Source: Chrysomallon squamiferum (Eukaryota; Mollusca; Gastropoda; Neomphalida; Peltospiridae). Taken from it: a DNA stretch of 64,000 nucleotides. Location of the stretch: contig CM022665.1 of the NCBI GenBank assembly GCA_012295275.1, forward strand, positions 33,908,022 to 33,972,021. Reading direction: 5' to 3'. Shown here one piece after another: positions 45,901 to 58,901 of this stretch. The notes under the pieces were generated by a model. That model was not told the origin of the DNA, made no database searches, and was given only the letters and a program-made list of their open reading frames with translations. The position numbers were made by a program, and so were the translations under genes. Every line of letters begins with the position of its first letter. The stretch's first letter is position 1.

Positions 45901-48900
45901 TACTTTTTATCTTGTCATTTCTACCTCCACATCAAATCAATGTGGCATCACAGGTAAAGTGTTAAAATTATAAACATTGTAAAACTTTCTGTTTGATACT
46001 AATTTTCAGAAATTTGTCATTTAATTTATTTCCATCCCAGAACAGTGGAAATTTTTATTAAAATGAATAAGAGACTTTAATCAGTAGCAAGTGATAAATA
46101 TCCCTAGTGTTTTTTTCTTGTTTTGTTTTTTTGTTTAAAAAAAAAAAAAAAGGAATAAATTTAAAAAATATTAATATTAATATTAATGAATGTGCAATAT
46201 ACTTCATTAAACCTTTATTATATAAACATTATTACTATTAATAATAATAATAAATTATGACATAGATAGATATTATATAATATTATTTATTTATTTATTT
46301 ATTTACTATCATCATCATCATTACAGAATAAACTTAACATTTTTGGTAAATAAATTAATATATTTTCATAAAAAATGTTTTTAGCTACACTCACTTATAT
46401 TTTCCACTTGTTAAATGATGAGGAATCCAATGTAAAAGCATTATGATATGATCACTGTCATTCTGTTGTTGAAGTCTAAGGAATTCAATTTTCTATTTTT
46501 ATTCTCAGGTATGTCGAAGATGGCGATTTCTCACTGCTTCAGATGAACTCTGGATGCTAAAGTGTTTGGAAATGGGTAAGCTTTCACTAAACATAAATCA
46601 TGTTAAATGTATTGAGTAGAATAAAGAATACAAATGAAACAACCCCATTGACATGCGTTTTAATCCATGAGTAATTGTATTGTTAATCCACATGATATTG
46701 GCTAAATGTATTTTGATTTGTGACTTCAGTCAATAAGTTAATGAAGTGTGCATGATTAATTAATGTTAATTATAAAATCTTGGCTTGTTATATTGATCAG
46801 CAGAATTGAGCTGACTTCTTCAGTAATTAAAATCTTGATCTCTTTTCAATAATCACTTTTATAGATTAACCATTATTACTGTTATCTTCTAATTTCAGAA
46901 ATTTGATTGTGTGTATTTAAATGAATAAAATTTAAATGAATGTCAGCATTCTTACAATTTTTTTTGGTTGAAAATTAATATTCTCATTAATACAAAAAGT
47001 TAAATATCTTATTTTTTTTTTTTTTTTTTTACATGCATGTATTATTATTAACTTTATACATGTAATGAATTTTGTAAAAACGTAAATAAACATATATTTA
47101 TTCAATAATAACTCATCACACTTTAATGTTAAACTTTTTGGTGGGGGGGGATGTGTGTATGTTATACATGTTCCTTTTGTTTAAACAGAAAAATTGTTAT
47201 TGCCACATAATGTTATTGATTAGCCATAAACTGTTTTTGTATGCGTTTCTCTGTTATGGTCTCTTGATATGCCTGTCACTGGGCAGTATTTGGAATGGAA
47301 TATAATCTAAAGTGAATAGTGAAATGAATGATCCTGTCCTTCTAGCAGGCTGTACAATATGATTAAAAGAAATTAACAAGAAAAATGAATTCTTGAATTC
47401 TTGAATTCCTAAAAGGAAATTTTCTAAATAAAATTCTACTTTGATTGCTTTTCAACCATTTCCAAAGTGAAAGTCTGAATTATGTTTTAAAGTGTTGCTT
47501 GTTATAATTAAATTTATAAAACTAAGAAAAACATAGATTTGCTGGTTATTTTCAAACTATCTTCATGTTTTTGGTCATCATTAGGAAGGATGTTGTTCTA
47601 GTATTCCAAAAAGTTGAAATAAAAACAAAGAAGACACCACTGTTATGTCATTAAATCTCTGTAGCAAACAGCTTAAACATTACAATAGCAATAGCATTGT
47701 CTTTTTCAAACCAGCTTCATTCTTATTAATGTTAGGTAGTTTCTAAAAATCAAACTGTTCAGTTTACTGTAAAAAAAACAGTATTTTTGAGCACATTGTG
47801 TTATAATGAAAATGCACAAAACTAAATAGAAAAGTAAACCTATCAAAAATTATTTTATCTTTTTTGGTTTTGATTATTTAGGTGAGATGGAAGGCATTGA
47901 AAATATTCCTCAGCTTGTTTTAAATGCTGGCAAGTCTGACAGACTGGTGGACTGGAAACAAGCTTTCTATGAATTGCGTTACCTGATTACCTCCATGAAA
48001 AAGAGATTATCCAGACCAACAGATGTTGATATTGGTAAAACAAAAATGTATTGTTTACTTTATCACGCCTACAATATAATCTTTGCTGAACATATGTCAT
48101 ATACAAATGAATAATATTAGCACATTTATTTGTGATTGGTAAAATATTATTATTATAATTATAAATTTTGTTTTTTTGTTTTGTTATATCTTTTTTATCT
48201 TTTATATAATCTGTTAAATAATATATTTTATTTCCTATTTTATAAATTATGTATAAATGATACATAAAATGTACTTTAAAATCAAATATATATTTTTATA
48301 TCTTTAATGTAATGAAGTTAAAGAATTAATATTAATGTTTTTAGATGTGTATTCCAATGTTGAAAATACTCCAGCACCTGCAGATATGACAGGTAAGTAT
48401 TATTAATGCATTTTGTAAAAATGCCTCTTAAAAATCATCAAACAAACAATATACGCATACTGTTATTTCATAATGCAAATCAACATTTGTAGATATCTCT
48501 AAATTCACAGAATTAATCAAATTATGAATACACTGGAACCAGTTTGAAACATATATTTTTAATTCTTAAGGCAAATTACAACAGCAAGGCACACAGGCAT
48601 CTCTACCATTGGTCAAGGCAAAGAGTAAGAAGCTGAAATCAGCTTTAGATAATGTTGACATGGACAGTGTCAATGATGTTTCAATGGATGAGGATCTGTT
48701 ACCTATACTAGATGAATATACTTTGAATCAAGGGATGAATGAAGTAGAATCTCCAGGTAACACAAAAATTAAACGTGATGTGTATTAACAGTTCAAATAC
48801 ATCTAGGGTATTTATTTTGTTTAATGTCTTGACTACCTTTTAGCAGTCATGATTTTGACTTCTCCTGTATTTATAGATTCTGGTTTTTTTTTAAAAACAA

Positions 48901-49463
48901 TAACAATGCATTGAGTTGTCACAGAATCTCTTGTGTATTTATATCGGATTTTTAGTGGTCTAGTACGAGGCATGGTTATTGTATTACAATAGTTAAGACT
49001 TTTTCCATTAGATTATAAAATGAACAGGTTAATAACAAAATATAAATATTAAAAGGAAATCAAAACAGATTTGCAAATTTACTGAAGATTTATTCTCAAA
49101 AATAAAACCAATTTACTGCTTTAAATAACACTGATTTATTATCTTACATTTATGATTGTAATTAACTTTCATCCATACTCAACAGGACAAAAAACATTAG
49201 CACTGCAATATTTTTTTATGTTTCAGACAGATATTATTATTGTCAAAGACGGAAAATATCTCAGAAGAAAACTAAATCTGATGGAACTCAGGAGAGCTTC
49301 ATTTCAGAGGAACCAGAAACTGAGTCGTAAATATTTTTTAATTTAGTTTTATTTTTTATTTTTTGTGACAAGCATATGTGGGTTAAATATATTTGAAATG
49401 TGTAACCATCCAGCTCATTGGTTGAGGAGTTTGTTCTGAAAAATGTATGTTTTATAATTGGTT

Positions 49464-49512
<49 letters not shown>

Positions 49513-52500
49513 TTGTGGTTGTGTTTGTGTAAGAAAGATAAATCATTTTAATTATCATGAAATACAGATTTTTGTCTTTTGTCTCCTGACTGAAGAAGAA
49601 CAAGTTATTTATTTTGGGGTTTTTATATTTTTGTTAACAGTCCTCTAAAGGAATTAATTCGAAGTAAAAGACAACTGCAAGGAGGAGATGATGATGAAAC
49701 AGAAGACAGAGCTCAGGACATCAGACCTAAATTGGAACCATCCAATGACCTCTTGGTAAAAAGACCTCTTTAGTCAGTCTTCACTTATCCTGTACCACTT
49801 TAGCTGCCAAAATACATTAATTTATAACATCTCTGGTGTATTATTTGACTTTTCACTGAATCTGATGCCTGGATATTGTCTGCTTTTAATATAGTTAATT
49901 TTGTTTTTCATGAAATGGTGATACTCACTTTTCTAGTGAAACTATTAAATGTCAATCATTCAAAAGAAATTGTAATATATTCTAAACAAACTGTTTTATT
50001 ATGTAACATGTTGATGCTATGTAAAAAAAAAAAAATTTCAGGGTTTGTAATGATATAAGCTGCATTAAAAATTATTATAGTTCTTTTTTCCGTCTTTGAT
50101 GTATGATCATATTATGTTTTGTTTCTCTGATAATCCCAAGATCATTTGCTTGACAACATATAAATTTTAGTTTATTTATTTTTTCATTCATTCATTTTCA
50201 GGGGAAGAAAGTTCCATCAACAGTACTGGAATGGCAGACAACTGAGAGTGACACTAAGGTTTCTGTGAGAGCTTCAACATTTGCAGGAATAGTAAAAAGT
50301 GTCAGAAAAGTCAGAAAATTACAAGTAAAACCTAATTTTAACCTAATTTTAATTTCAAGATATATTTTGTTTACTGCAGGATGAGTCAAAAGTAGCAACT
50401 GATTTCCAGGGGTTTTTGGCTGTCAGCCTCTTTCAGGGAAGACATGTTAATAATTGTTTTGCAGATTATTATTTTTTATAATGTATTTATTTTTGATTTT
50501 GTTTTGCAGGATATTGCTGCAAGTTTTGGAAAGTTACTGAACCATGAAATCAGGTGCTACCTCTCACTCACTCACTTACTTACTGTATTGTTTAAACTTA
50601 TTCTTTTCAAAAGGGTTTATCTACCTATATTTTACATTATAATAATTTTTCTGTTGTGAAGGTTGTAGAAGTATTGTATTTAATAAACATCCATCTTGAT
50701 TTTTATCTGTATCAATAATTATCAAATTTTCTTTTCATCCAGGGTCACATGAGTGGAATAGTATGTCTGAATTTTGACAAGAAACGACTGATAACTGGTG
50801 GCATGGACAGAACAGTTCGAGTTTGGGATATCAGAAGTGGAAGAAGCATACACAAGTTCTGTGGTCATAAAGTAAATAAAACAAAAACATTTGATTTTCT
50901 AAATAACTAATATAATATTTCTCATACAAAACAAGCTATTCCATTTTGAGACATTTTAGCAAATAATGACAGGCATCTCTTTATTTTTTTCCCTTTTTCA
51001 GAATTGTTTTTTGAATGTTATATGTAGAAAATAAAAAATAAAGTTCAAACACTTTTTAAAATTTATTTTGTGGAAAATTAAATATAAAATTCAAAACATT
51101 TTATTTCAAATATTATTTTAATGTGTGTAAAGTTTGTAAGTTTAAATATTTTAGGGAGGAATAAGGTGTCTGCAGTTTGATGATGAAATTTTGGCTACTG
51201 GATCTTGGGATATGTTAATTGTGGTGAGTTTGTTTTGTATATAAAAATCCTTGTATATAGGAAACTACTATAATGTATTTTCATAATATCAGGGAATTAA
51301 TTTTAAAATAATTAAAGAGCTAAATCTAAAAAATTCGAATTTGTCGTAAAATATTAATAATGTAAAAAAAATAATCACTAATTCTAAGCTTTATGAGCAG
51401 TAAGAACAATCTGTAAATAAGTTTTAAAATATTTTTTAATAACTGAAATATCTTTGATAATGCAAGAATTACAGAAAAATAATAAGAATGATAATATTAA
51501 TTTATTATTGTTAATGTTTAGAAAATTAAACTATTTATAATATAAAATACAAAAAAAAATGTCCCTTTCAGTTATGGGATATGAAACTATTCACCAAAAT
51601 TGTGTCTCTTGTTGGCCACACTGACTGTGTTTCATGCTTAGAGATAAATAAATATTATGTGTAAGTATGACTAACTTAAATTTGACCTTTTTCCCAAATA
51701 ATCTTTTATTATTATTATTTTTTTTTTAATGGTGAAAAAGGTAAAACACTATTGTCATTATAATATGTTTGTATTTTTAAAATCTTTTATAATTATAAAA
51801 CATTATAGCTCACATTTATCCTATATATAGCTGTAACCATAAATAAATTAAATCAACTTGTCCAAATTCTAAATAACAATATATGGTAAATGTTACCAGA
51901 AGAGAAAATTTGTTATAATATGTTGATTTTGTAAAAATTGCACTTATTTTAACACAACAAAAAGTAAAGATAAATAATAATAACAATAATAATAAATAAA
52001 AGAAATAAAGAAATAAAAAGTCTACAGATAATAAAAAGTCACAAAAGCTTGAGCCTACAGGCCATTACTTTAGTGCTCTTGAGACAAACGGTGGTTCTAG
52101 TTTATTAATTCTTATTGTTATTTATTTATTTATTTATTTATTTAAAATTATTTTAATGCAGTCTTTGAGAACAATAATAATGATAATAATTTTTTCAGAG
52201 TATCGGGCTCTCATGACTGTACAGTTCGGGTGTGGTCAAGGAAGACATTTTACTGCTGCAAGGTGATAAAGGCTCACACTGGTGTTATTAACTCACTTGT
52301 ATTGGATGGTGGCTGTGTACTGACTTCTTCATCTGACATGTAAGTTAATATTTCTGCCTTTGTGAGATCACCACAGTTAATGCTTGTTAAAAAAATCTAG
52401 AAACATTATTTAATACTGTATTAATAGAGGTAACAAAAACTGTTCCATGAATCTTACAATAATTTTAATTTAATTAATCATATTTAAGACCTCATAAATA

Positions 52501-55500
52501 TGAATAATTGAACTTGTCATGTTGTGTAATAATTTTGATTAATTATAGATTATTATGGAAATTAATTTGATTTAATCATAGACTATTAATATATATATAT
52601 ATGGCAGCAGAGCAAAGTTTATTTTTATGGAAATTAATTTGGATTAATCACAGTCTATCTTGAAAAAAATAAAAAAATAAAAATATGGCAGCAAAATGAA
52701 GTTTATTTTTCTAGGAATTAATTTGGATTAACAGTTGCTACATGAGAAGAATCAGAGAGTGTCTGTTTCATATAGGCTGTCATTATGAATGTACCTCATG
52801 TGTCATATCACTTTTGTACCATCAGACTCAGCACTCCCCAGCTCTTGGCACACATATTATGTTTAGTCCTGCTTCATTTAACACTAGTCAAACACTTTGG
52901 CAGGCAGAAGACATCTTCTAATGTTTCCTGGAAATTCCACAGTCATTGGGAAGCTTTTAGAAGTGTTTTCTTTTATGTTATTTTTCATGTCTTTCTTCTT
53001 TTTCTTTTTCTGAAAATATTTTTTTTTGGGGGGGTTGGTTTTTCTTCATGAGAAAACTGCATATGATGTCATACTTTTGAAATTATCTAAAAGAATTCTA
53101 TGACTTTCTTTTAAAAGTTGGAGAGTTTTGAAGAAGAAGAATGAAAGAGAGAGTGAAAAAAAAAAAAAAAAAGGAAACATGTTCTGAGTGGATTGTATGC
53201 TTTATTGGTTTAGTTGGTTCTCCTTAAAAACAGGTGTACCTGTGTGCACATAGCTTAGAAGAGGCCAGCTATTTTCATCACATATTATAAGTCAATGTAC
53301 ATGTCTCTTGTTTTGTCAGAATACAAAATTAACTCCAAAAATTATACCAGTTGTGATAACATCATACTTCAAAACCCATCCTTGCCAGCATAACTTTCCA
53401 CACATCTATGTTCCACTTCAGATTTCTTTTACCATGAGAAAAAAGTACTAAGCAAAATCTGGTTTATACAACAAAGTCATTTTTATTTATGTGCTTTTTG
53501 TTTCTTTGTTATGGTTGGGCTGGACACTATATATTCAAGTCTTGAAGCTGTTTAAAATTATATTGAAATCAAACATTATTAAAATAAATAAAACATTTTT
53601 CATTATAAATTTTTAAAATAAACATTTATTCAGTTGTCTTTGTTCTGAAAAGATAAAAATAAAAACAGAGTAGAATTATATTTTTCAGATAGCAGATGTG
53701 AATGTGAAAAGTTATTAGGTCTATAACCTAATAAATCTTGAAAACATATAAGTTACAATCTTTGAGTTGGATCTGAAGAAAGATTTACTGATAACTGTTA
53801 AGTGATGTCGAATGCCAGGAAGAGGGAGATAACTCTAGTGGAGGTCCATAGATAAATTATTTTAGTATTGTAATTTATGTCTGTACATATTACATATAAA
53901 GAAAGAAAGAAGGAATATTTTTTTTTATTATAATGATAAAAAAATAAGAAAAATAAGATAAATAAATAAATAAAGAATTTAGAAAGTTAAAAATGTGATT
54001 ATACACTGGTTATTCCCCTTATACTGCAATGTTGATGATTTAAAATTTTTATTATATATATATATATATAGTTTTTTTTAATATAATTTGTATTACATGA
54101 TGATTTGAATATAAACATTTATTAATGTATAATAACTAGTAATGAATAGCCCTGAGGTTCTTAAACTATTTCAGTTCACCACTGAATATTTATCACAAAA
54201 TTTCATTTACTCCTAACTCAATTTCCTTGTGCATTGCAGTTTTCATCCACTTCAAAATAATATCATTCACCTTTGGGTCAGCTATTAGCCAGTTAAAGAA
54301 GCATTGGATTAGCTTAATTAGCAGACTAAGAAGATAGTTTTGTGTGGGGGGATATATTTAAATCTTGAAGACTTTTGAAATGGTATGGATAATAAACATA
54401 TTAAAAATAAATATTTTAAAGATTCTTAAAGATCTGTATTACAGAAGTCTATAATGTAATAACTCTAAGAGTTAGTCAAACATTTCATCACACCACTACA
54501 TGTTACACACTAAATGATGCCAGTTTACACAGTTCATGGTGTCTGTGATGTGTCTTCTCTGCACATGTAAGAGTAAGTAGGTATTAAAGCTGATGGCAGT
54601 TCTTATTTAATCACAGATAGAAATTAGGTCATGGACTTCATCTGACAGTGTGACCTTTTTGTAACACAGAACCTACAAGATGTGTATATGTAATAAAGCA
54701 TAAAATAAATATTTGATGATAATAATACTGGTGTTATTGTCATAATATGGTTATTATTATGTTTATTATTTTTACCTCTCCTGAGTATACTGTTTTTATT
54801 GTTAATTTCATAGTTATTGCTCTACTTTGTTAGTACATCTTCTCTATTCATTTTATTTTATTATTTTATTTTGTTTCATTTTATTTATGGTAAAGATAAA
54901 AGATCCTGATTTTTGTACATTTCTGACAATGTTAAAATGTCTTTGTAGATAGTGAAATGAAATAAATACAGGAAGTTTAATAAAACAAATCTTGTAAAAA
55001 CATATACATTATAATCATTAAATTGGATATGAAGAAAGATTTACTGATAACTGTTAAGTGATATCCCCTGCTAGGAGAAGGGAGATAACTCTGGTTGGAG
55101 GTCTATAGATGAATTATTTTACCAGTCTAATTCATGTTCATAGTACTAATTGTAGATTTTGAATAAACACATGTTTAATGGGTATCTCATCTGCCTGACA
55201 GTAGTTTGCATCTCAGGTGCAGAATTTTTCACTGAGGTGTGTTTGGTTGCAAGATCAGTTTTCCTCAATGGAATCGTAATGCTACTTTCAAAGGATTCTT
55301 TGCTTCTAAATGTCAGGTATTGCCCATGGAATAATGGCAGCATGTTTTTTTTGGGGGGGTTTGTTTTGTTTTTTGGATTTCTTTTAAACACAGTCATTTT
55401 GTATTTATAAATACTTCATAAAGATAAATTAGTGTTTAAAAGAGCTTTAATGACTGCTGTAGTGGACACAACTTTAGTATCTCTTTTATACTGTAACTAC

Positions 55501-58500
55501 ATTATAATAGAATCACTGTTGTACTATATGTCATATAGGGCCCTGTGAAGCTTCAAATATTTGATTCAAAATTGTCATGAAGCTTTGATTCAATGTGATT
55601 TGATTTTTGTATATTTTGGATTTTGAATAATGCAGTGTAAAGACAATTGACAAAAGAGGGACAAACTATCTAACCAACTGTTCATATTAATAAACAATAA
55701 ACAAATTAAGAAAAGGAAAAACAAATAATTCACCATTTTAAAATGAAATTTGTCTAAATAACCTATAAATCAAATAATACTGTTATCATACATACTTTTA
55801 GGTTGCTAATGAATTATTATTTTAACTTAAGTATCAGTTATTATTTTAACTTCATGTTAATCACCATACTTACACCCAGTGCAGTGAATATTTGTTTTGT
55901 CTTTCTAATTTAATTTTCTAAGCTGATTTGATTCGAACATTTTTAAATATTCAGTTTGATATCCATTTCCACAAAAAAGAAAAAGGAAAAAAAAAAAAAA
56001 CCATCTGTAAAAAGAAAGAAATATGACACATGTTGCCTCATTTCATATATATTATTAGTTTAATTTTATTGTTGTTATTACTATTACTATTATTGTTATT
56101 GTTATTGCAAGTTTTCTTTTGTACTGGAGCAGTACATAAACTGTAATGTTGAGCTGATATAAATGAATTCATGACACCTAAGATGTTTAAACTATAAAGC
56201 TGTATTACACAATAATAACTAAAATAATATAACTGATAAGAATACCTGAGTGAAGGTCAAACAGGAGTATGCAGAAAACATCACAGACTTGAATAATTTG
56301 TACAAAATAACAACACAGGTATATGAAATTCTAATATACACAAAGCACCACCTATGAGAGTAGAGAAATTTGGCAAGAGTTTTGTAATAATGGTGTGATT
56401 TGGGTGGAAACATGTTTTATTTGTTATTCAAATGTAGTGTTAGACAAGTGCAGAAAATAGTTTTACTTAAGGTCTTGCTAAAAAGTACTGTATTATTTAT
56501 TGTTAGTAAATGACTAATTTGGATTTATGATAGATCAACAACTTTTTTTTTATTTTTATTAAAGTATTTATTTATTGTTATTATTGTTGATGTTGTTATT
56601 ATTATTATTTTGTTTATTTATTTATTTTAATTTAATTTTATTTATTTTATTTAATTTTATATTATTTATTTAATTTTGTGGGGGTTTTCATAAATCATGG
56701 ATATTTTATGTTTGAGATGTATTTTCATGTATGAATTTCAGACTTTGGAATATTATAATTTTAAAATCATGTAAATTTCAAAACATAAGCATCTAAAAAA
56801 TTAACTATTCATTTCTGTTCTTTGAATCTGGACTCATGGCATTATGTGCAGACCTTAGTTCAACAGAAACATGTCAGAACCTCTGTAATGTTTTTATATT
56901 TGTTACATTCCAGATCTGTTAGAATATTTGATAATTTATATCCCATATCTATTTCAGGATTGAATGTTTGAGAATTTGATAACTAATCAAAGCCTCAAAC
57001 TTGCTTGGACAGACGTTTAGAAGTAACTCAAAAATGAAATATATGGATTATAGCTATAACAAATTTTTTTTTATTTGTTGTTGTTGTTGTTTTAAACATA
57101 TCACATATTTTTCATCATGACATTAAAAATTTGTTATTAAAAGTCACAAAATATTTTTATTATTTTTAATTAATTTAATCTGTTTTCATAATACAGTAAA
57201 ACATTTATCATGAAAACAAAAACACATTGGGGATTTTTGTGTGTATATATATATATTTTTTTTTTTTCTTAGTGTGAAAAAGATATTTTTCTTCTTTTAG
57301 CCTCATTTCTTAAGATATGTATTGAAAAGTTTATTGCTCATTACCACAGTTTGAACCTTGGCACTACAGGCAAAGTCAAAACAATCTTTAGTTGATCATC
57401 ATTCTTTTTAAGTTTAGCCAACAATAATGTTTGGATGTCAACAAGCATCAAAACATTCATTATCTGTCTACCATTATTTTCCTATGAGCCACCAACTGCT
57501 GCTTTATTTTGACAAATGTAATATGTAGAGAATCCTATGTGTTGTGACACTCGCTGGCATATACTGAATACCAGTTGGTTCTTCCCAACACAGATCCTGA
57601 GAATTCCATGTAAAACATGTCGGGCATCCTGAAAAAAACCCAAGTGTGTGTGTGTGTGTGTGGAAGGTTTCTGTGGCCCCCACGTGTGAAGAAAATGGTT
57701 GGAAATAATCTATGTCATTAGAGAAAATTGTAATGGTCTCAGACATGGAGATTTTCCATCTAGCTCGACCCAGGGAGTACATACACCACACAGAGTTATA
57801 ATCATACAGAATATTTATTAACTTGATGCTTATGTTGTTTATGTCTTAATATATTGGCTGTTTTCTTGCTTTGGCAAGATCACTGCTGGCAGAATGGATT
57901 TTTTTAATTCTCATTTTTAAAAATTTATTTTTTAAAAATATATTAATATTTTTCACTGCCAGCTGTTATGTAAAATTAAAACAGTTTCAAAACATGCTTC
58001 CTATGTTTATTTTTTATTTTTTATTTTTTTTCAGGACGTTATGCATGAGCAACATTGAAACAGGGAATTGTGTGTGTATGTTTGATACTGTCCAGAAATC
58101 TATTCTGTCACTAGTGGTAAGTATCAGACATTAATTCATCTTTCTAGTGCACTTTTCACAACAGAGAGGAAAACATCTGCTGTTTATTTTTGACTAAAGC
58201 ATTAACATTCATTCATTCATTAGGAAGCCTGACAGTTCAAGAGGGGCTGAGAAGGGGGTAGTGCTTTCCTGTTTTAATAGCACTCGACACTCAAGTGATG
58301 TGTTCAGAGATGCATTGTGACTTTAATAATACCAGAGTTAATTGTTTTCTCTATGAAGAGGCTTCTGCTCCAGTGATGTTTATTGTTGTGAATTGTGGTA
58401 GTGTATGAAGTGTGAGATATATGTATGTACATTGTTGTGAGTTGTGGTAGTATATGAAGTGTGAGATATGAGTATGTACATTGTTGTGAGTTGTGGTAGT

Positions 58501-58870
58501 GTATGAAATGTGAGATAGGTTTTGGGTAGATATTTACTCATCTTATCAACACTGTCAGGTTGATCAGCCAATTTGTTTAGGTGTTGTTGTTTTTTGTTGT
58601 TTTTTAAAATGAAAGTTATATAAGTTAATAAATCCTGTTCCTCTCCCATCAAAATCAAAATCAATTTTCAATAATTAAAAAAAAGTCGGCTAATATACAG
58701 ATATACCCCCATACACATACAGAAATTATTTTGGTGTGTTTTTGTAATACAAAAATAAATGCATTAGCTGCAGAAATCTATAGCCATTCTTATGTACACA
58801 CCAACTCAAAAGTCACACTCATATACATATACAATGTTTTTTTTATATGTGTATGTGTTTTCTGGGTTGT

Positions 58871-58901
<31 letters not shown>

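Larger units (their letters stand above)
52340..58034 (+). other. Intron of the F-box/WD40 gene (5.7 kb)
   Basis: AT-rich, splitting the fourth WD repeat (AT|G codon). It contains the degenerate tandem repeat at 52550-52735, a dispersed pair at 53722-53880 and 54978-55139, and a more complex stretch at 55180-55340 that may be an old SINE-like insert. No exon was found. Confidence 0.8.

Noticed and set aside
49415-49648. ORFs on both strands with repeated Thr-His or Cys-Val
   Set aside because: They are translations of the GT microsatellite and its flanks in an intron.
57504-57791. 95-codon minus-strand ORF
   Set aside because: Contains a GT repeat (T-H-T-H), lies in an intron, and shows no homology I can recognise.
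58382-58517. Possible CRISPR-like repeat array
   Set aside because: Units are directly adjacent with no variable spacers, in a eukaryotic intron: a minisatellite.
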